64,000 nucleotides of DNA, taken from Hydrocarboniclastica marina (lineage in GTDB: Bacteria > Pseudomonadota > Gammaproteobacteria > Pseudomonadales > Oleiphilaceae). The notes below the pieces were generated by a model that saw only the letters and a list, made by a program, of their open reading frames with translations, was not told the origin of the DNA and ran no database searches. Positions 51,326 through 61,711 of the stretch are shown in pieces (the first letter of the stretch is position 1; every line of letters begins with the position of its first letter). The stretch covers positions 310,001-374,000 of the forward strand of contig NZ_CP031093.1 in assembly GCF_004851605.1 (NCBI RefSeq). Reading direction: 5' to 3'. The position numbers were made by a program, and so were the translations under genes.

Positions 51326-51823
51326 TCAATCCTGATCAGCCTGGGCGCGGGTGCGCCGGAGAACACCGATCTCATCGGCGACGGGCTCGCCATTTGGGTC
51401 GAGCAAGCGCAGCCCGCCTCGAGGCAGCCGCTCCAGATAGAGTGTGCGCTGACCGTCATTGGTAGTCAGGCTCAGGCGGCCCAGTTCAGGTGATTTGCCG
51501 ACGTTCTCGATGTGCCACCTGCCGCTTGAAGTGAAGGTTTTCGGCGGCTCGCCGGTACGTTGAAAGGTTTCCGTCAACCGGAACAGGTTCGGGTCTCGCC
51601 ACAGTACCAGCCGCGCATCGACTGCGGCACAGCCGGTGCAGGGAAACTGTCCGGTCCATATTCCATAGGCTTCTGATTCGCTACCGGAGTTGATGCCCGA
51701 CCCTGTCATGGTGCTGCACGCAGTCATGAAACCGGTCAACAGTAACGCAAGAAGTACAGGGGCTTTTGATACAAGGCGCGCGGCGAAGCTCGTGCCGATA
51801 GATCGGCTTGTTGCCATGGTCAT
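51326..51823 (-). CDS. NlpE-like copper-resistance lipoprotein
   Basis: The 165-residue product has a lipoprotein signal (hydrophobic segment about 20-34, lipobox M-T-A-C) and the NlpE N-terminal domain pattern G-I-W-T-G-Q-F-P-C-T-G-C near residue 54, followed by L-V-L-W and G-R-W-H. NlpE-type lipoproteins sit in the outer membrane and sense surface or envelope stress; the C-x-x-C can bind metal. It is shorter than E. coli NlpE and lacks the C-terminal OB domain. GAGGAA lies upstream; the second Met (51817) is equally possible. Confidence 0.8.
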   Translation of the reverse strand: MTMATSRSIGTSFAARLVSKAPVLLALLLTGFMTACSTMTGSGINSGSESEAYGIWTGQFPCTGCAAVDARLVLWRDPNLFRLTETFQRTGEPPKTFTSSGRWHIENVGKSPELGRLSLTTNDGQRTLYLERLPRGGLRLLDPNGEPVADEIGVLRRTRAQADQD

Positions 51824-51963
51824 GTTCCTCGTCTGTAATCAGGCCCGGCAATCGTTGCGCGGGCCAGAGACTATAGTCGGGGTCAGCAGGCCCGGGCAAT
51901 GCTGCAACAGGTATTGCTGTGAAGAGTCAGGGGCTGCGCGGGCGCAGGCTTTGGCACGACGTA

Positions 51964-52677
51964 TCAGTTACGGGTTGCCAGATCGCGCTCGCTATAGCTC
52001 AGCTCAACCCGACGGTTGGCGCTATGGTCGTCAGGTGCGGCCGGGTAGTCGCTGCCAACCCCAACCACCTCCATCTGCTTTTCCCGAACCCCGCCTTCGC
52101 GCAGTATTCTGGCGACAGAGGCTGCACGCAGACGCGACAGTGATCGATTGTAGGCTTCCGCACCCTGGCTGTCTGAATGACCGGTGATGTAAACCTTCTG
52201 GTCGGCGTGTGTTGCGAGATAGCGGGCGTGCTCGCGGAGTGTCTGGTCGGCTGCGGCGTCAAGGCGGTGTGAGCCGAACTCGAAGTGGAACCGGTTCAGT
52301 TGCGGGCGTGCCACCTCGTCGGCGACCGCTGCCGCAGGTTCTGGCGTAAGCGCCATGGGCAGGGCAGTGTGGGTTGCAAGGGCCAGTAGGTCATGGTCTT
52401 CCAATACCAGTACGGTCATCTCAGGTTCCTTCGGTTCTGCTACCGGTTGTGAGGCAAGTGTTGCATCTTTCCTGCCCTCTGTCAGTCGGTTAGTCGCTTT
52501 TCGTGCCGGTGAGCCCGTATCCGACGGCTGGGCCAGGCTGTTCTCTGCCGTCGCTGTAGCATCGGCTGCCGGCGGATGGGCGCAGGCGGCCAGGGCGCCG
52601 AGGCTTATAAACGCGACCGTTCGCATGACCGGCATTGCCCGAGATTGAAACGTTTTTGTGTGACGGTGGGATGACAT
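51964..52677 (-). CDS. OmpA-family lipoprotein
   Basis: The 237-residue product has an N-terminal signal with lipobox L-A-A-C near residue 32, a Pro/Ala-rich linker and an OmpA-like peptidoglycan-binding domain (about 130-237) with F-E-F-G-S-H-R-L, I-T-G-H-S-D-S-Q-G, S-R-L-R-A-A-S-V and N-R-R-V-E-L. It should tether outer membrane and cell wall. ATG 52677 has AGGAG six bases upstream; the frame opens farther up with no site. It is divergent from the rhomboid gene. Confidence 0.88.
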   Translation of the reverse strand: MSSHRHTKTFQSRAMPVMRTVAFISLGALAACAHPPAADATATAENSLAQPSDTGSPARKATNRLTEGRKDATLASQPVAEPKEPEMTVLVLEDHDLLALATHTALPMALTPEPAAAVADEVARPQLNRFHFEFGSHRLDAAADQTLREHARYLATHADQKVYITGHSDSQGAEAYNRSLSRLRAASVARILREGGVREKQMEVVGVGSDYPAAPDDHSANRRVELSYSERDLATRN

Positions 52678-52847
52678 AACCGCTCCTGTTTTGGGGGTGG
52701 AAACAGCAGCATGGCCTTCATTCCGGAAGATTTGCGGTATCAATGATGGCCGGCTCAGAATGGAAAGTGATGGATTGTGGCAACGTGCAACATCGCCCGC
52801 TCCGACTACACTTCGTACTGGCGGACTCATACGGAAACGATCCTTCC

Positions 52848-54290
52848 ATGATAATTATCCCTGTAGAACGAAAGCTGGACTGGAAGCGTCCGCCCTGGCT
52901 CACTCTGACGCTGATCGTCGTTAATGTTCTGGTTTTCGCGCTCTACCAGAGTGGTGACAGCAAGCTGATCCAGCAGGCCGTGGAGCAGTATCAGCGGAAT
53001 GACCTGCTGGTCCTTGAAGCGCCCGTCTATGAGAGTTACCTGCGCCGCCAGGCCAACGTCCATGAGGATGCCCAGGCCCAGGAGCAGCTTGATGCGCTGA
53101 GCGAGATCCCGGCGACAGAGCGGGATCAGATACTGACCCTATGGCTGCTCCAGGATCCGGAATTTTATGCCTATGCGCAGGAGAACGGTGGCCGCTACTG
53201 GCAAGACGCCGAACTGACACGCTGGAGCGACGCGCGCGCCAACATTCAAAGCCGCTACCTGGACCGCATCAGTAGTCAGCGTTTCGGGCTCAAGCCTGAT
53301 GAGGTGCGAATAGCTGATCTGGTGCTTTATCAGTTCATGCACGGCGGCTGGGAGCACCTGCTCGGTAACATGCTTTTCCTGTTCCTGCTCGGGTTTGCGG
53401 TGGAGCAGGCGCTTGGCGCGCCGCGTTATCTGCTGACTTACCTGATCTGCGGCGTATTTTCAGGGCTGGCTTTCGCCCTCATTGAGGGCTTTGACGGCCC
53501 ACCTCTGGTAGGTGCTTCCGGCTCGATCTCGGGCCTCATGGGTATGTACATCGCACTCTACGGGCGGCAGCGGATCCGTTTCTTTTACTTCGTGGGCGTC
53601 TATTTCAACTACCTGAAAGCACCGGCGCTGTTGATGTTGCCGCTTTGGGCCGGGAAAGAGCTATGGCAATACTTCGCGATTCCCGGCAGTAACGTCGCCT
53701 ACATGGCGCATTTGGGCGGCCTTCTGGCTGGCGCCAGCCTGATCGGCTTGTTTCACAAGAACTGGCTCAAGGTTGAAGAGGCGTTTCTGGATGTCCCTGA
53801 AGACGAACAGGATGCCCAGTTTCGAAAGGAGTACGCCATGGCCCTGGCCAGCTTGGAACGGTTTGAGTTCAAGCATGCCTGCGCGCAGTTCACGGCTTTA
53901 TGGCGGCGATACCCCGACCGCTGGATTCTGTTGGAGCACCTTTACCAGTTGGCCAAGTTACGGCCGGCTGAGCCTGCCTACCTCGACCACACCGTGGAAC
54001 TGATGGGGCTTGCCCTGCGCCAGAACCGCTTCTCCCAACTGACGGAAGTCTGGGATGAGTACCAGAAGCTGGCCGGTGATCTGCGCCCGCTGGCGGCTGC
54101 AGACCACAACCGGGTACTTTTCGCCGCGCTCAAGGCAGGCGACCTGAAAACCGCGGACAGGGCCTTTGGCCGACTGCAGGCGACGGGCGAAGCGCTGCTT
54201 ATAGAAGAGGCCTGTCGTCTCCTGGTTGTGGAAATGGACAAGCGCCAGTTGGGGACTCGGGCAGAGAAGTACCGCAGGATGCTGGCCTGA
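52848..54290 (+). CDS. Rhomboid-family intramembrane serine protease with helical repeat tail
   Basis: The 480-residue protein has a first membrane helix near residues 18-36, a long extracytoplasmic insert (about 40-160) and the rhomboid core (about 160-300). The core has H-x-x-x-x-H/N in H-G-G-W-E-H-L-L-G-N-M, the catalytic Ser224 in G-A-S-G-S and His288 in A-H-L-G-G. After the last helix, about 180 residues form a soluble helical, TPR-like tail rich in E/L/R. ATG 52848 is chosen as the family-like start (I-I-I-P-V), although the Shine-Dalgarno sequence is poor; the frame continues 105 bases upstream. Substrates are unknown. Confidence 0.88.
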   Translation: MIIIPVERKLDWKRPPWLTLTLIVVNVLVFALYQSGDSKLIQQAVEQYQRNDLLVLEAPVYESYLRRQANVHEDAQAQEQLDALSEIPATERDQILTLWLLQDPEFYAYAQENGGRYWQDAELTRWSDARANIQSRYLDRISSQRFGLKPDEVRIADLVLYQFMHGGWEHLLGNMLFLFLLGFAVEQALGAPRYLLTYLICGVFSGLAFALIEGFDGPPLVGASGSISGLMGMYIALYGRQRIRFFYFVGVYFNYLKAPALLMLPLWAGKELWQYFAIPGSNVAYMAHLGGLLAGASLIGLFHKNWLKVEEAFLDVPEDEQDAQFRKEYAMALASLERFEFKHACAQFTALWRRYPDRWILLEHLYQLAKLRPAEPAYLDHTVELMGLALRQNRFSQLTEVWDEYQKLAGDLRPLAAADHNRVLFAALKAGDLKTADRAFGRLQATGEALLIEEACRLLVVEMDKRQLGTRAEKYRRMLA

Positions 54291-54445
54291 CCGCGTCCTG
54301 CGGCTTTTCTGAAATCTTTGACAGCGCTCCCGCCTGGGGGCTCGTAGGCCAATGAATTACCTGAACGGGACACTCAGCCAGGACGCTGCAGCGCCGATGT
54401 GGAAGGCCAGCTTCAATCCCCGGTCGTTTGCTGCGTGCCTGGTGT

Positions 54446-55888
54446 CTACTCGGCGAGATCCGGGGCTTTCAGGTACATCTTGCCTTCAGCCTGAGCCAGG
54501 TAATGTTCGACCGATGCGTGCACAGGGTGACCGGCGCATTTCTTCTGTATAAACCTTAAAAATGCGCTGGCTTTGTCGAATCGCCGCATCCCGTTCGCAA
54601 GCGCCTTTGCCGCAATCAGGTAGGCGTCGGCGATATTGTCGTATTCTGGAAAGCGCTTGTGGAAATCCCGCAGCTGGTGCAACGCCAGCAAATAGTTACC
54701 GTGCTGGTAAAGGAGTCTGGCACAGTCATGGGTCAGCTTGGCGTCGTGCAACCTGAAACCCGGCTCGGTTTTCTCCAGTGCAGCCATGGTGAAAGCCATT
54801 GCGGCGCCGTCCATGCGTTCAAGCAACCAGGGCAGCAGTCGCCTGTGCTGTCTGTAGAGCCCCGCGTGATCATCCCGGGCTTCCAGCAGCCGGAATAGTT
54901 TTTCAGTGTAGCCTGTATGGCCGGGATGCCGTTTCAGGGCGTCCAGCAACAGTGTCTCCGCTTTGTCGTAGCGACCGTCTTTCAGCGCCATGTCCAGGTC
55001 TGCATCCAGACGCTTGCTGCGGTCGCGTAACGGAGCGGCGGTCGGGTCTTCCGTCTCCTGTATATCGCTCGCGAAGCCCAACTGGCCCTGGTATTGCAGC
55101 AGCAGATAGCCAAGCATGTGAAAAAAGATCAGTGTGAAATAGCTGTTGGTGAAGCCGGCAATCAGCTGGCCCAGCCAGGGCTGCAGGTTCGAAATAGCAA
55201 AGCTCTGAATTGCAGCGCCGGCAAGCGCCATCAACACCAGGTGGGCGTACAGAACAATGTAAGGCCAGCCGATGCGGGCAATGAGCGCGGCGAGGTGGAC
55301 CGGGTTGATAGCGGCCAGCACCCGCTCTTCCATAGCAAGGATGATCACGCTGGCAGGAAGGGCCAGAATCAGGAGAACCGCCGCGAGGATGGCAAAGAAT
55401 CCACCGCCGGTCATACCGGCCGCGGTAACCAGTCCACCCATCAGGAAAAAGACCGCGAACTGTTTGAAGATAATGCTGAAGCCGCTGCCCGTGAATGCGG
55501 CAGCCAGGGCCGGCGGCTCAAGATTGCCCTCGGCGGTGTGCTGCACAATGCTGTAGGTGTACTTGAACAGGGCCAGCACCAGCAGCAGCGACAGGATTGC
55601 GCCTACGATATTGGCCGAAAGCACCGCCGGTACAAACGTGCAGAGTGCGATGAGCGACAGAGGCGCAGGCCGCAGAGGGTAAAGGAAAAAAGCGCGGATC
55701 CGGGTCCAGAAGGGTTCTACCTGTCCCGCCGAGCCATGGTACTTCAAGCTCTGGTTGCAGTGGGGGCAGAAGCCGCGTTTGCCCGCGCGATCGGCATCAG
55801 GCATGCAGGCACTGCAGTACTGATGCTGGCAGCCCGGGCAGCTCCATTTGGCCGGCTCTGCGGGGTGATAGTCGCAATAGGGATTCAC
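54446..55888 (-). CDS. Zinc-finger membrane protein with C-terminal helical repeats
   Basis: The 480-residue product begins with a B-box/zinc-ribbon-like region: C-D-Y-H, then C-P-G-C, C-S-A-C and C-P-H-C in residues 4-45. Five to six hydrophobic helices follow (about 75-270, DUF4013-like). A soluble C-terminal helical tail (about 290-480) looks like TPR repeats with K-A-x-x-L-L-x-x-A-L and Y-x-x-L repeats. No enzymatic motif is visible. Function is unknown; the layout suggests a membrane scaffold. It is convergent with the rhomboid gene, which has a similar soluble tail. Confidence 0.75.
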   Translation of the reverse strand: MNPYCDYHPAEPAKWSCPGCQHQYCSACMPDADRAGKRGFCPHCNQSLKYHGSAGQVEPFWTRIRAFFLYPLRPAPLSLIALCTFVPAVLSANIVGAILSLLLVLALFKYTYSIVQHTAEGNLEPPALAAAFTGSGFSIIFKQFAVFFLMGGLVTAAGMTGGGFFAILAAVLLILALPASVIILAMEERVLAAINPVHLAALIARIGWPYIVLYAHLVLMALAGAAIQSFAISNLQPWLGQLIAGFTNSYFTLIFFHMLGYLLLQYQGQLGFASDIQETEDPTAAPLRDRSKRLDADLDMALKDGRYDKAETLLLDALKRHPGHTGYTEKLFRLLEARDDHAGLYRQHRRLLPWLLERMDGAAMAFTMAALEKTEPGFRLHDAKLTHDCARLLYQHGNYLLALHQLRDFHKRFPEYDNIADAYLIAAKALANGMRRFDKASAFLRFIQKKCAGHPVHASVEHYLAQAEGKMYLKAPDLAE

Positions 55889-56198
55889 CGGGTCGTCCTT
55901 GTGATGCTGGGGTTCTCAGAGTTTAGCAGGCCTCCCGCAATCCGCCCGGGAGGTCGGAGATGGCGGGGCTCAACCAGGGCGATAGCCAGGGGCTACGGTT
56001 TACATTGCCAGACGTTCAATGACAGGGGCAGAAACGAACGTGTAACCTCTAGGGTTTAGACCATTGGAGCAGGACTCACCTATTGTGGTTTTGCCCGGGT
56101 AGGATGACGATAAAGACAGAGAATGATGACAGAGGCCTTATTGGCGCTCGGGCCGGTTTTATGGGCCCAGGCAGAGACGTTTTTGCGGGAGGAATGAT
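55889..56198. other. 310-bp divergent intergenic region upstream of acnA
   Basis: This spacer separates the zinc-finger gene from acnA. It contains a hairpin CCTCCCG (55931-55937) with CGGGAGG (55947-55953) about 40 bases upstream of the minus-strand gene, and a small inverted repeat AACC-TCTA-GGGTT near 56042. GGGAGGAA just before 56199 is the acnA ribosome-binding site. No certain promoter or gene is seen. Confidence 0.5.
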
Positions 56199-58877
56199 AT
56201 GGACAGCATCGATTCGCTGAAGACGCGCAGTACGCTGAATGTGGGGGATAAGACCTACCAGTACTACAGCCTTAAAGAAGCAGAAAAAAAGCTCGGGGAT
56301 CTGGGTCGACTGCCCATGTCGCTCAAGGTGTTGCTGGAGAACCTTTTGCGCTGGGAAGACGGCTCGGTCGTGAAGGAAGAAGACATTCAGGCCGTCAAAC
56401 AGTGGCTCGAGAAAAGATCATCTGACCATGAGATCCAGTTTCGTCCCGCCCGTGTTCTGATGCAGGACTTTACCGGCGTTCCTGGTATTGTCGATCTTGC
56501 CGCAATGCGCGCCGCCATGGAGAAGGCCGGTGCTGACCCCGAGCGTATCAATCCGCTATCGCCGGTTGACCTGGTCATCGACCACTCGGTTATGGTCGAC
56601 AAATTTGCCACCGGCGACGCTTTCCGGCAAAACGTCGAAATTGAAATGGAGCGCAACCACGAGCGCTACGCTTTCCTCCGCTGGGGGCAGAAGGCGTTTG
56701 ATAACTTCAGTGTGGTCCCGCCGGGCACCGGTATCTGTCACCAGGTCAATCTGGAATACCTGGGTAAAGTCGTCTGGCAGAAGCAGCTGGGTAATGACAC
56801 GGTGATATACCCGGATACACTGGTCGGCACCGACTCGCATACCACCATGATCAACGGCCTGGGCATTCTCGGCTGGGGTGTCGGCGGCATCGAGGCAGAG
56901 GCCGCGATGCTCGGTCAGCCAGTGAGCATGCTGCTGCCCGAAGTCATTGGATTCCGTCTCTCGGGCAATCTGCCTGAAGGCACCACCGCGACCGACCTGG
57001 TGTTGACCGTCACGCAGATGCTTAGGAAGAAAGGCGTGGTTGGCAAGTTTGTTGAGTTTTACGGCCCCGGCCTTGATCACCTGCCCCTGGCCGACCGTGC
57101 GACCATCAGTAACATGGCGCCGGAATACGGCGCGACCTGTGGCTTTTTCCCCGTCGATCAGGAAACCCTGACGTATCTCAAGCTTTCCGGGCGGGACGAG
57201 GAAACCATCCAGCTGGCTGAAGCCTACAGCAAAGCCCAAGGTCTCTGGCGCGACTCTTCACAGCCTGAACCGACCTTCACTGATTCCCTCGAACTGGATC
57301 TTTCGGAAGTGCGGCCTTCGTTGGCCGGCCCCAAGCGCCCGCAGGACCGCGTCGCTTTGACCGACATACGTGACAGCTTCGAGCTGTTGATGGAAACATC
57401 GGGCAAGGGCAATGAGAAGGACAAGAAGGTACAGGTGCCAGGGCGTGACTACACACTCAGCCATGGTGACGTCGTCATAGCCGCGATAACCAGTTGCACC
57501 AACACTTCCAACCCCAGCGTCATGCTGGCTGCCGGCCTGCTGGCCAAGAAAGCGGTCGAAAAAGGCCTGCGCCGCAAGCCGTGGGTGAAGTCGTCGCTTG
57601 CCCCGGGCTCGAAGGTCGTGACTGATTACTACGACCATGCGGGGCTTAGTCAGTACCTTAATGAGCTTGGGTTCAATCTGGTCGGCTACGGATGCACCAC
57701 CTGTATCGGCAACTCCGGCCCGCTGCCCGAAGATGTGAGTGCCGCCATTGCCGAGGGCGATCTCATCGCCAGCTCTGTACTGTCCGGTAACCGCAATTTC
57801 GAAGGTCGGGTCCATGGTGAAATCAAGGCCAACTGGCTGGCATCACCGCCATTGGTCGTCGCCTTTGCACTCGCCGGAACCACTCGCATTAATATGGCCG
57901 AGGATCCGCTGGGCACTAACGACCAGGGCGAGAAAATTTACCTGCGGGACATCTGGCCGACCGAGAAGGAAGTAGCCGAGACCGTGGCCATGATCGACGG
58001 CGACATGTACCGCAAGGAATACGCCGAGGTCTTCAAGGGCGATGAAACCTGGCAGAGCATTGAAGTGCGCGAAGGCAAGACCTATGCCTGGAATGACGAG
58101 TCCACCTACGTCAAGAAGCCGCCGTTTTTCGATGACATCGACAAGCCGCTGGAGCCACCGAAGGACATTACCGGGGCGCGGATTCTGGCGTTATTCGGCG
58201 ACTCGATCACCACTGACCATATCAGTCCGGCTGGCGCCATCAAGGCGGACTCTCCTGCAGGTAAATACCTGCAGGAGCATGGGATCGAGCCACGGGACTT
58301 CAACAGCTACGGCTCACGCCGAGGCAACCACGAAGTCATGATGCGCGGCACCTTTGCCAATATCCGTATCCGCAACCAGATGCTGGACGGGGTAGAGGGG
58401 GGATACACCCGCCATGTACCCAGCGGCGAACAGATGGCCATCTACGACGCCGCCATGCGCTACGCCGACGAGGGCACGCCTCTGGTCGTCATCGCCGGTA
58501 AGGAATACGGTACCGGCTCCAGCCGGGACTGGGCCGCGAAGGGTACCAACCTGCTCGGGGTGCGCGCGGTTATTGCCGAGAGCTTCGAGCGGATTCACCG
58601 TTCCAACCTCTTGGGTATGGGCATTCTTCCCCTTCAGTTCCAGCCGGGAGAGAACCGGGAATCGCTGGGGCTGACGGGCGATGAGGTTATTTCCGTCGAG
58701 GGCCTGAGTGATGACCTGAAGCCGGGCGAGAAGCTGACACTGAAGGTTGAGCGCGAGGGTGATGTCACCTCTGAGGTCAAGGTTATCTGTAGAATCGATA
58801 CGGCCAACGAGATCGTTTACTACCGTAACGGCGGCATCCTGCACTACGTGCTGCGGTCCATGATCGGAGAGGGCTGA
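56199..58877 (+). CDS. acnA: Aconitate hydratase A
   Basis: AcnA isomerises citrate and isocitrate in the TCA cycle using a [4Fe-4S] cluster. The 892-residue product has standard length and motifs: V-G-T-D-S-H-T-T-M near residue 208, the cluster cysteines in T-S-C-T-N-T-S-N-P near 430 and G-C-T-T-C-I-G-N near 500, and the swivel-domain [11 protein letters not shown] near 668 and G-S-S-R-D-W near 770. GGGAGGAA precedes the ATG. It is the IRP1-like, stress-resistant isoform. It is monocistronic by spacing. Confidence 0.96.
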   Translation: MDSIDSLKTRSTLNVGDKTYQYYSLKEAEKKLGDLGRLPMSLKVLLENLLRWEDGSVVKEEDIQAVKQWLEKRSSDHEIQFRPARVLMQDFTGVPGIVDLAAMRAAMEKAGADPERINPLSPVDLVIDHSVMVDKFATGDAFRQNVEIEMERNHERYAFLRWGQKAFDNFSVVPPGTGICHQVNLEYLGKVVWQKQLGNDTVIYPDTLVGTDSHTTMINGLGILGWGVGGIEAEAAMLGQPVSMLLPEVIGFRLSGNLPEGTTATDLVLTVTQMLRKKGVVGKFVEFYGPGLDHLPLADRATISNMAPEYGATCGFFPVDQETLTYLKLSGRDEETIQLAEAYSKAQGLWRDSSQPEPTFTDSLELDLSEVRPSLAGPKRPQDRVALTDIRDSFELLMETSGKGNEKDKKVQVPGRDYTLSHGDVVIAAITSCTNTSNPSVMLAAGLLAKKAVEKGLRRKPWVKSSLAPGSKVVTDYYDHAGLSQYLNELGFNLVGYGCTTCIGNSGPLPEDVSAAIAEGDLIASSVLSGNRNFEGRVHGEIKANWLASPPLVVAFALAGTTRINMAEDPLGTNDQGEKIYLRDIWPTEKEVAETVAMIDGDMYRKEYAEVFKGDETWQSIEVREGKTYAWNDESTYVKKPPFFDDIDKPLEPPKDITGARILALFGDSITTDHISPAGAIKADSPAGKYLQEHGIEPRDFNSYGSRRGNHEVMMRGTFANIRIRNQMLDGVEGGYTRHVPSGEQMAIYDAAMRYADEGTPLVVIAGKEYGTGSSRDWAAKGTNLLGVRAVIAESFERIHRSNLLGMGILPLQFQPGENRESLGLTGDEVISVEGLSDDLKPGEKLTLKVEREGDVTSEVKVICRIDTANEIVYYRNGGILHYVLRSMIGEG

Positions 58878-58911
58878 CAGAAGAGCGCTTGCGTTCGATC
58901 GGCCGGCTAGA

Positions 58912-58923
58912 CCTGTCGACAGG
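58912..58923. other. 12-bp perfect palindrome after acnA
   Basis: CCTGTCGACAGG is its own reverse complement, 34 bases after the acnA stop. Alone it is too short and lacks a T-run to be a convincing terminator; it may be chance or a protein-binding site. Confidence 0.25.
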
Positions 58924-59095
58924 CGGCATCAGGTGTAGCTGGAAACGATCGGTCAGTCGCCCGATAATGGCGCTGACTTCCAGATGCGAGAAAGGCGCGG
59001 GCCGGGGTGATCCGGCGCCGTGCCTTTCACGTTGAGTTTGTACAGATTGTCGCTGCAGCAAGTTGTCGCTGCGATGATCGTGATCGAGGCTGGAC

Positions 59096-59455
59096 ATGAA
59101 AGACGCAAAGCCGGGGGCTGTAGCGGGCCCCGACCCTGAGGCCGAGGAAGACCTCAAAGCCAAGCTGGTGCTGGAGACGGCACGGGTTCCCTGGACCGAC
59201 TTGCAGAAGTTTTTCGCCCGCGGGCAGTTGGCCCAGGTCGGGCCGGGGCAGGATCTCATAGACGTCGCCGTCGCAGTCGCTCGGGACGACAAAACTCGTG
59301 TCCAGGCCTGGATGGAGCAGCGGCAGTTTGGTGAGGTCACCGCGGATCAGGCCCAGGCTTGGTACGAGGCCAACGCAAGCCTTTGGACTGTCGTCGTCGC
59401 CCCTTGGGTGCTTGTTCAGGAAACACCGGAGCAACCGGGGCGTTCGGTGCACTGA
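59096..59455 (+). CDS. DUF2288 family protein
   Basis: The 119-residue cytoplasmic protein matches the DUF2288 pattern: L-K-A-K-L-V-L-E-T-A-R-V-P-W-T-D-L near residue 20, F-F-A-R-G near 40, D-L-I-D-V-A-V-A-V-A-x-D near 54, V-Q-A-W near 70 and W-T-V-V-V-A-P-W-V-L-V-Q near 96. The role is not known. No strong Shine-Dalgarno sequence is visible before ATG 59096. It precedes the LysO exporter by 160 bases with no other gene between. Confidence 0.85.
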   Translation: MKDAKPGAVAGPDPEAEEDLKAKLVLETARVPWTDLQKFFARGQLAQVGPGQDLIDVAVAVARDDKTRVQAWMEQRQFGEVTADQAQAWYEANASLWTVVVAPWVLVQETPEQPGRSVH

Positions 59456-59615
59456 GTGCGGCCGATACTCGTCAAAAGCCGGGGCCAGCCCGAAATGGCA
59501 GGTGCGGGCTGCTGGCAGATGTACTCTCTGAGGCAAATGGCTGGGTTCTGAAAAACAGGCGCCTCTCACAACGACATACCTCCTCTTTGAAACCTTTAGC
59601 TGAGCAGTAATACTC

Positions 59616-60530
59616 ATGTACACCGGCCTTTTGCTTGTTCTGGTCCCGCTGTTCGTGGGTTACCTCATACCCGTGTCTTCCCCGACGCTGAGGCAGTGGC
59701 TCAACCAGGGGGTTGGCTGGCTGGTCTACCTCATCCTTGCCCTGCTTGGGTTGGGCATGGGTGCGATGGAAGATCTCGGGACCCAGCTCGTCAGGTTGAG
59801 CGGTCAGGTCATTCTGCTCATCGCGACCTTGCTGGCTTTCAACCTGGCCGGGCTGTGGTTGTGGGCACGGCTTTTCCCGCTGGAGCTGAATCTGCCCCAG
59901 ACCACGGCTGGCGGGCGACGTTGGCGCATGCTGAGCGATGCCGCGTTGACCCTGGGCGCCGTCTCCTTCGGGGTGCTGATCGGGCACAATTTCGGGATCG
60001 GCGCCGAAGCCAGCGGGCAATGGGCCGAATGGACCCTGGCGGTGCTGCTACTGGCGATCGGTTGCCAGTTGCGCAACGCCGGCATACCGCTCAGACGCGT
60101 GTTGCTCAACAGGCAGGGACTCGGCATTGCATTAACCGTGGTGTTCAGCTCGTGGCTGGCCGGGCTGCTCGTTGCGCCCTTCATCGCGCTGCCCTGGTCG
60201 CAGGTGCTGGCACTGGTCTCGGGCTTCGGTTGGTACTCGCTGTCGGCCATTGTGGTGGGCGATGCCCTTGGCCCGCTCTGGGGTGGTGCGGCATTTCTGA
60301 CCGACATTGGCCGTGAGTTATTGGCCCTGATGCTCATACCCATGCTGATGCGCCTGCGCCCGGCCATGGCCATCGGTTACGGGGGCGCCACAACCATGGA
60401 CTTCACTCTGCCGGTGATACAACGTTCCGGCGGGCTCGAAGCCATCCCGCTGGCCATGGCGAGCGGTTTTATCCTGTCCCTCGTGTCCCCCGTGATGATG
60501 GCTGTTTTTCTGGCCTGGCCGGAGCATTGA
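59616..60530 (+). CDS. lysO: LysO-family lysine exporter
   Basis: LysO (YbjE) exports L-lysine and thialysine through the inner membrane. The 304-residue protein is almost wholly hydrophobic with eight or so helices. It shows the family segments G-L-G-M-G-A near residue 46, S-F-G-V-L-I-G-H near 112, a long C-terminal core with G-F-G-W-Y-S-L-S-A-I-V near 208 and L-A-L-M-L-I-P near 235, and a G-G-A-T-T-M-D-F-T-L-P near 265. Gene and protein length fit E. coli LysO. Its stop overlaps the following MFS gene. Confidence 0.88.
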   Translation: MYTGLLLVLVPLFVGYLIPVSSPTLRQWLNQGVGWLVYLILALLGLGMGAMEDLGTQLVRLSGQVILLIATLLAFNLAGLWLWARLFPLELNLPQTTAGGRRWRMLSDAALTLGAVSFGVLIGHNFGIGAEASGQWAEWTLAVLLLAIGCQLRNAGIPLRRVLLNRQGLGIALTVVFSSWLAGLLVAPFIALPWSQVLALVSGFGWYSLSAIVVGDALGPLWGGAAFLTDIGRELLALMLIPMLMRLRPAMAIGYGGATTMDFTLPVIQRSGGLEAIPLAMASGFILSLVSPVMMAVFLAWPEH

Positions 60531-61711
60531 AATTGTCGATTGGAAACACGTCCCGCGCCGCTACAGCATTGCTCACCATTGTCGCGGGTGCGGTCGCGCT
60601 CCTTGTCGTGCACGGCCTTGGCAGGTTCGTTTACACGCCGATCTTGCCCTGGCTTATCGACGACGGCGTGCTGAGCCTGACCGAAGGTGCCCACCTTGCC
60701 AGTTGGAATTACCTGGGCTACCTGCTCGGGGCCTTGTTGGCGGTCCGTTGGCACCGTCCGGCTCAGATTCAGTTGATTCTGCCCTGGGCGTTGGTGGGCA
60801 ATGCGCTGATCACGCTGGCGCAGGGCTTTACCGCAGATGTCGAAACGTTGTCCGGCTTGCGGCTGGCCAACGGCATTACCAACGGCCTTGTTTTTGTCCA
60901 TGTGCCGGCGCTTATTCTTGAGTGGCTGGCGGAACGCCGCGCAGCCCACCGCAGTGGTCTGGTCTACCTGGGCGTCGGCGCCGGGTTGATTGTTTCCAGT
61001 GCGCTGGTCGCGCTGTTCGCACCGCTTCTCAGCGGCCCGGCGCGGTGGTGGCCTGTTGCCGCTGCCGCGTTGCCGCTGGCTTGGTGGAGCGGCCGTTTCC
61101 TCAGCCGGTTGTCACTGAGCCCAGCTCATACAGGTGGCGGGGTTTCAGCTTCAAGTGCGCTGTTTGACCGGGCCAGTACTCCACTTTTTCTGGCCTACGC
61201 CGGTGCGGGACTGGGCTACATCCTGCCGATGACGTTTCTGCCGGTGGTGGCGTCCCAGATGCTCGGCTCAGCATCGGACTGGCGCGTCCTGAGCTGGGTT
61301 GTGGTGGCGTTGGCTGCGCTACCATCGACCTGGGTCTGGAATCATCTGGGCGCCCGTATTGGCGACAAACATGCTCTGTTGATCAACTATGCAGTACAGG
61401 CGATTGGCGTCGCTGCGCCCATCCTGTTGCCCAGCGAACTGGGCATCGCGCTATGCGCCGTACTTGTCGGGTCCACTTTCCTTGGAACTGTTCTGTTGAC
61501 CCAGCGTCTGGCCCGGGCCATACATCCTCACCAGGGCCCGCGTCTGAGCGCGGCATTGATCGCACTGTATGGGCTGGCGCAGCTCACGGGGCCTGGGATA
61601 ACCGAGTGGTGGCTGGACGCGGGCGGCTCGTTGCTGAGTGCGTTCTGGTGGGGATTTGGCGCGCTGGTGTGGGGCCTTGCCTTCAGCGTTCTGGTGCCGT
61701 CGCAGCGCTAG
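60527..61711 (+). CDS. YbfB/YjiJ-family MFS transporter
   Basis: The 394-residue protein has twelve predicted membrane segments and the YbfB/YjiJ N-terminal pattern G-R-F-V-Y-T-P-I-L-P near residue 31, followed by A-S-W-N-Y-L-G-Y-L-L-G-A near 57. Substrate is unknown. Start codon is a TTG at 60527 overlapping the lysO stop; TTG 60533, eight bases from GGAG, is an alternative. Coupling to lysO suggests coexpression of two exporters. Confidence 0.85.
   Translation: MKLSIGNTSRAATALLTIVAGAVALLVVHGLGRFVYTPILPWLIDDGVLSLTEGAHLASWNYLGYLLGALLAVRWHRPAQIQLILPWALVGNALITLAQGFTADVETLSGLRLANGITNGLVFVHVPALILEWLAERRAAHRSGLVYLGVGAGLIVSSALVALFAPLLSGPARWWPVAAAALPLAWWSGRFLSRLSLSPAHTGGGVSASSALFDRASTPLFLAYAGAGLGYILPMTFLPVVASQMLGSASDWRVLSWVVVALAALPSTWVWNHLGARIGDKHALLINYAVQAIGVAAPILLPSELGIALCAVLVGSTFLGTVLLTQRLARAIHPHQGPRLSAALIALYGLAQLTGPGITEWWLDAGGSLLSAFWWGFGALVWGLAFSVLVPSQR

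Noticed and set aside
55094-56059. 321-codon plus-strand ORF opposite the zinc-finger membrane protein
   Set aside because: The product is charged low-complexity; the minus strand shows cysteine pairs, membrane helices and a proper start.
58912-58923. Palindrome after acnA as an intrinsic terminator
   Set aside because: A 12-base self-complementary site has no loop and no T-run follows.
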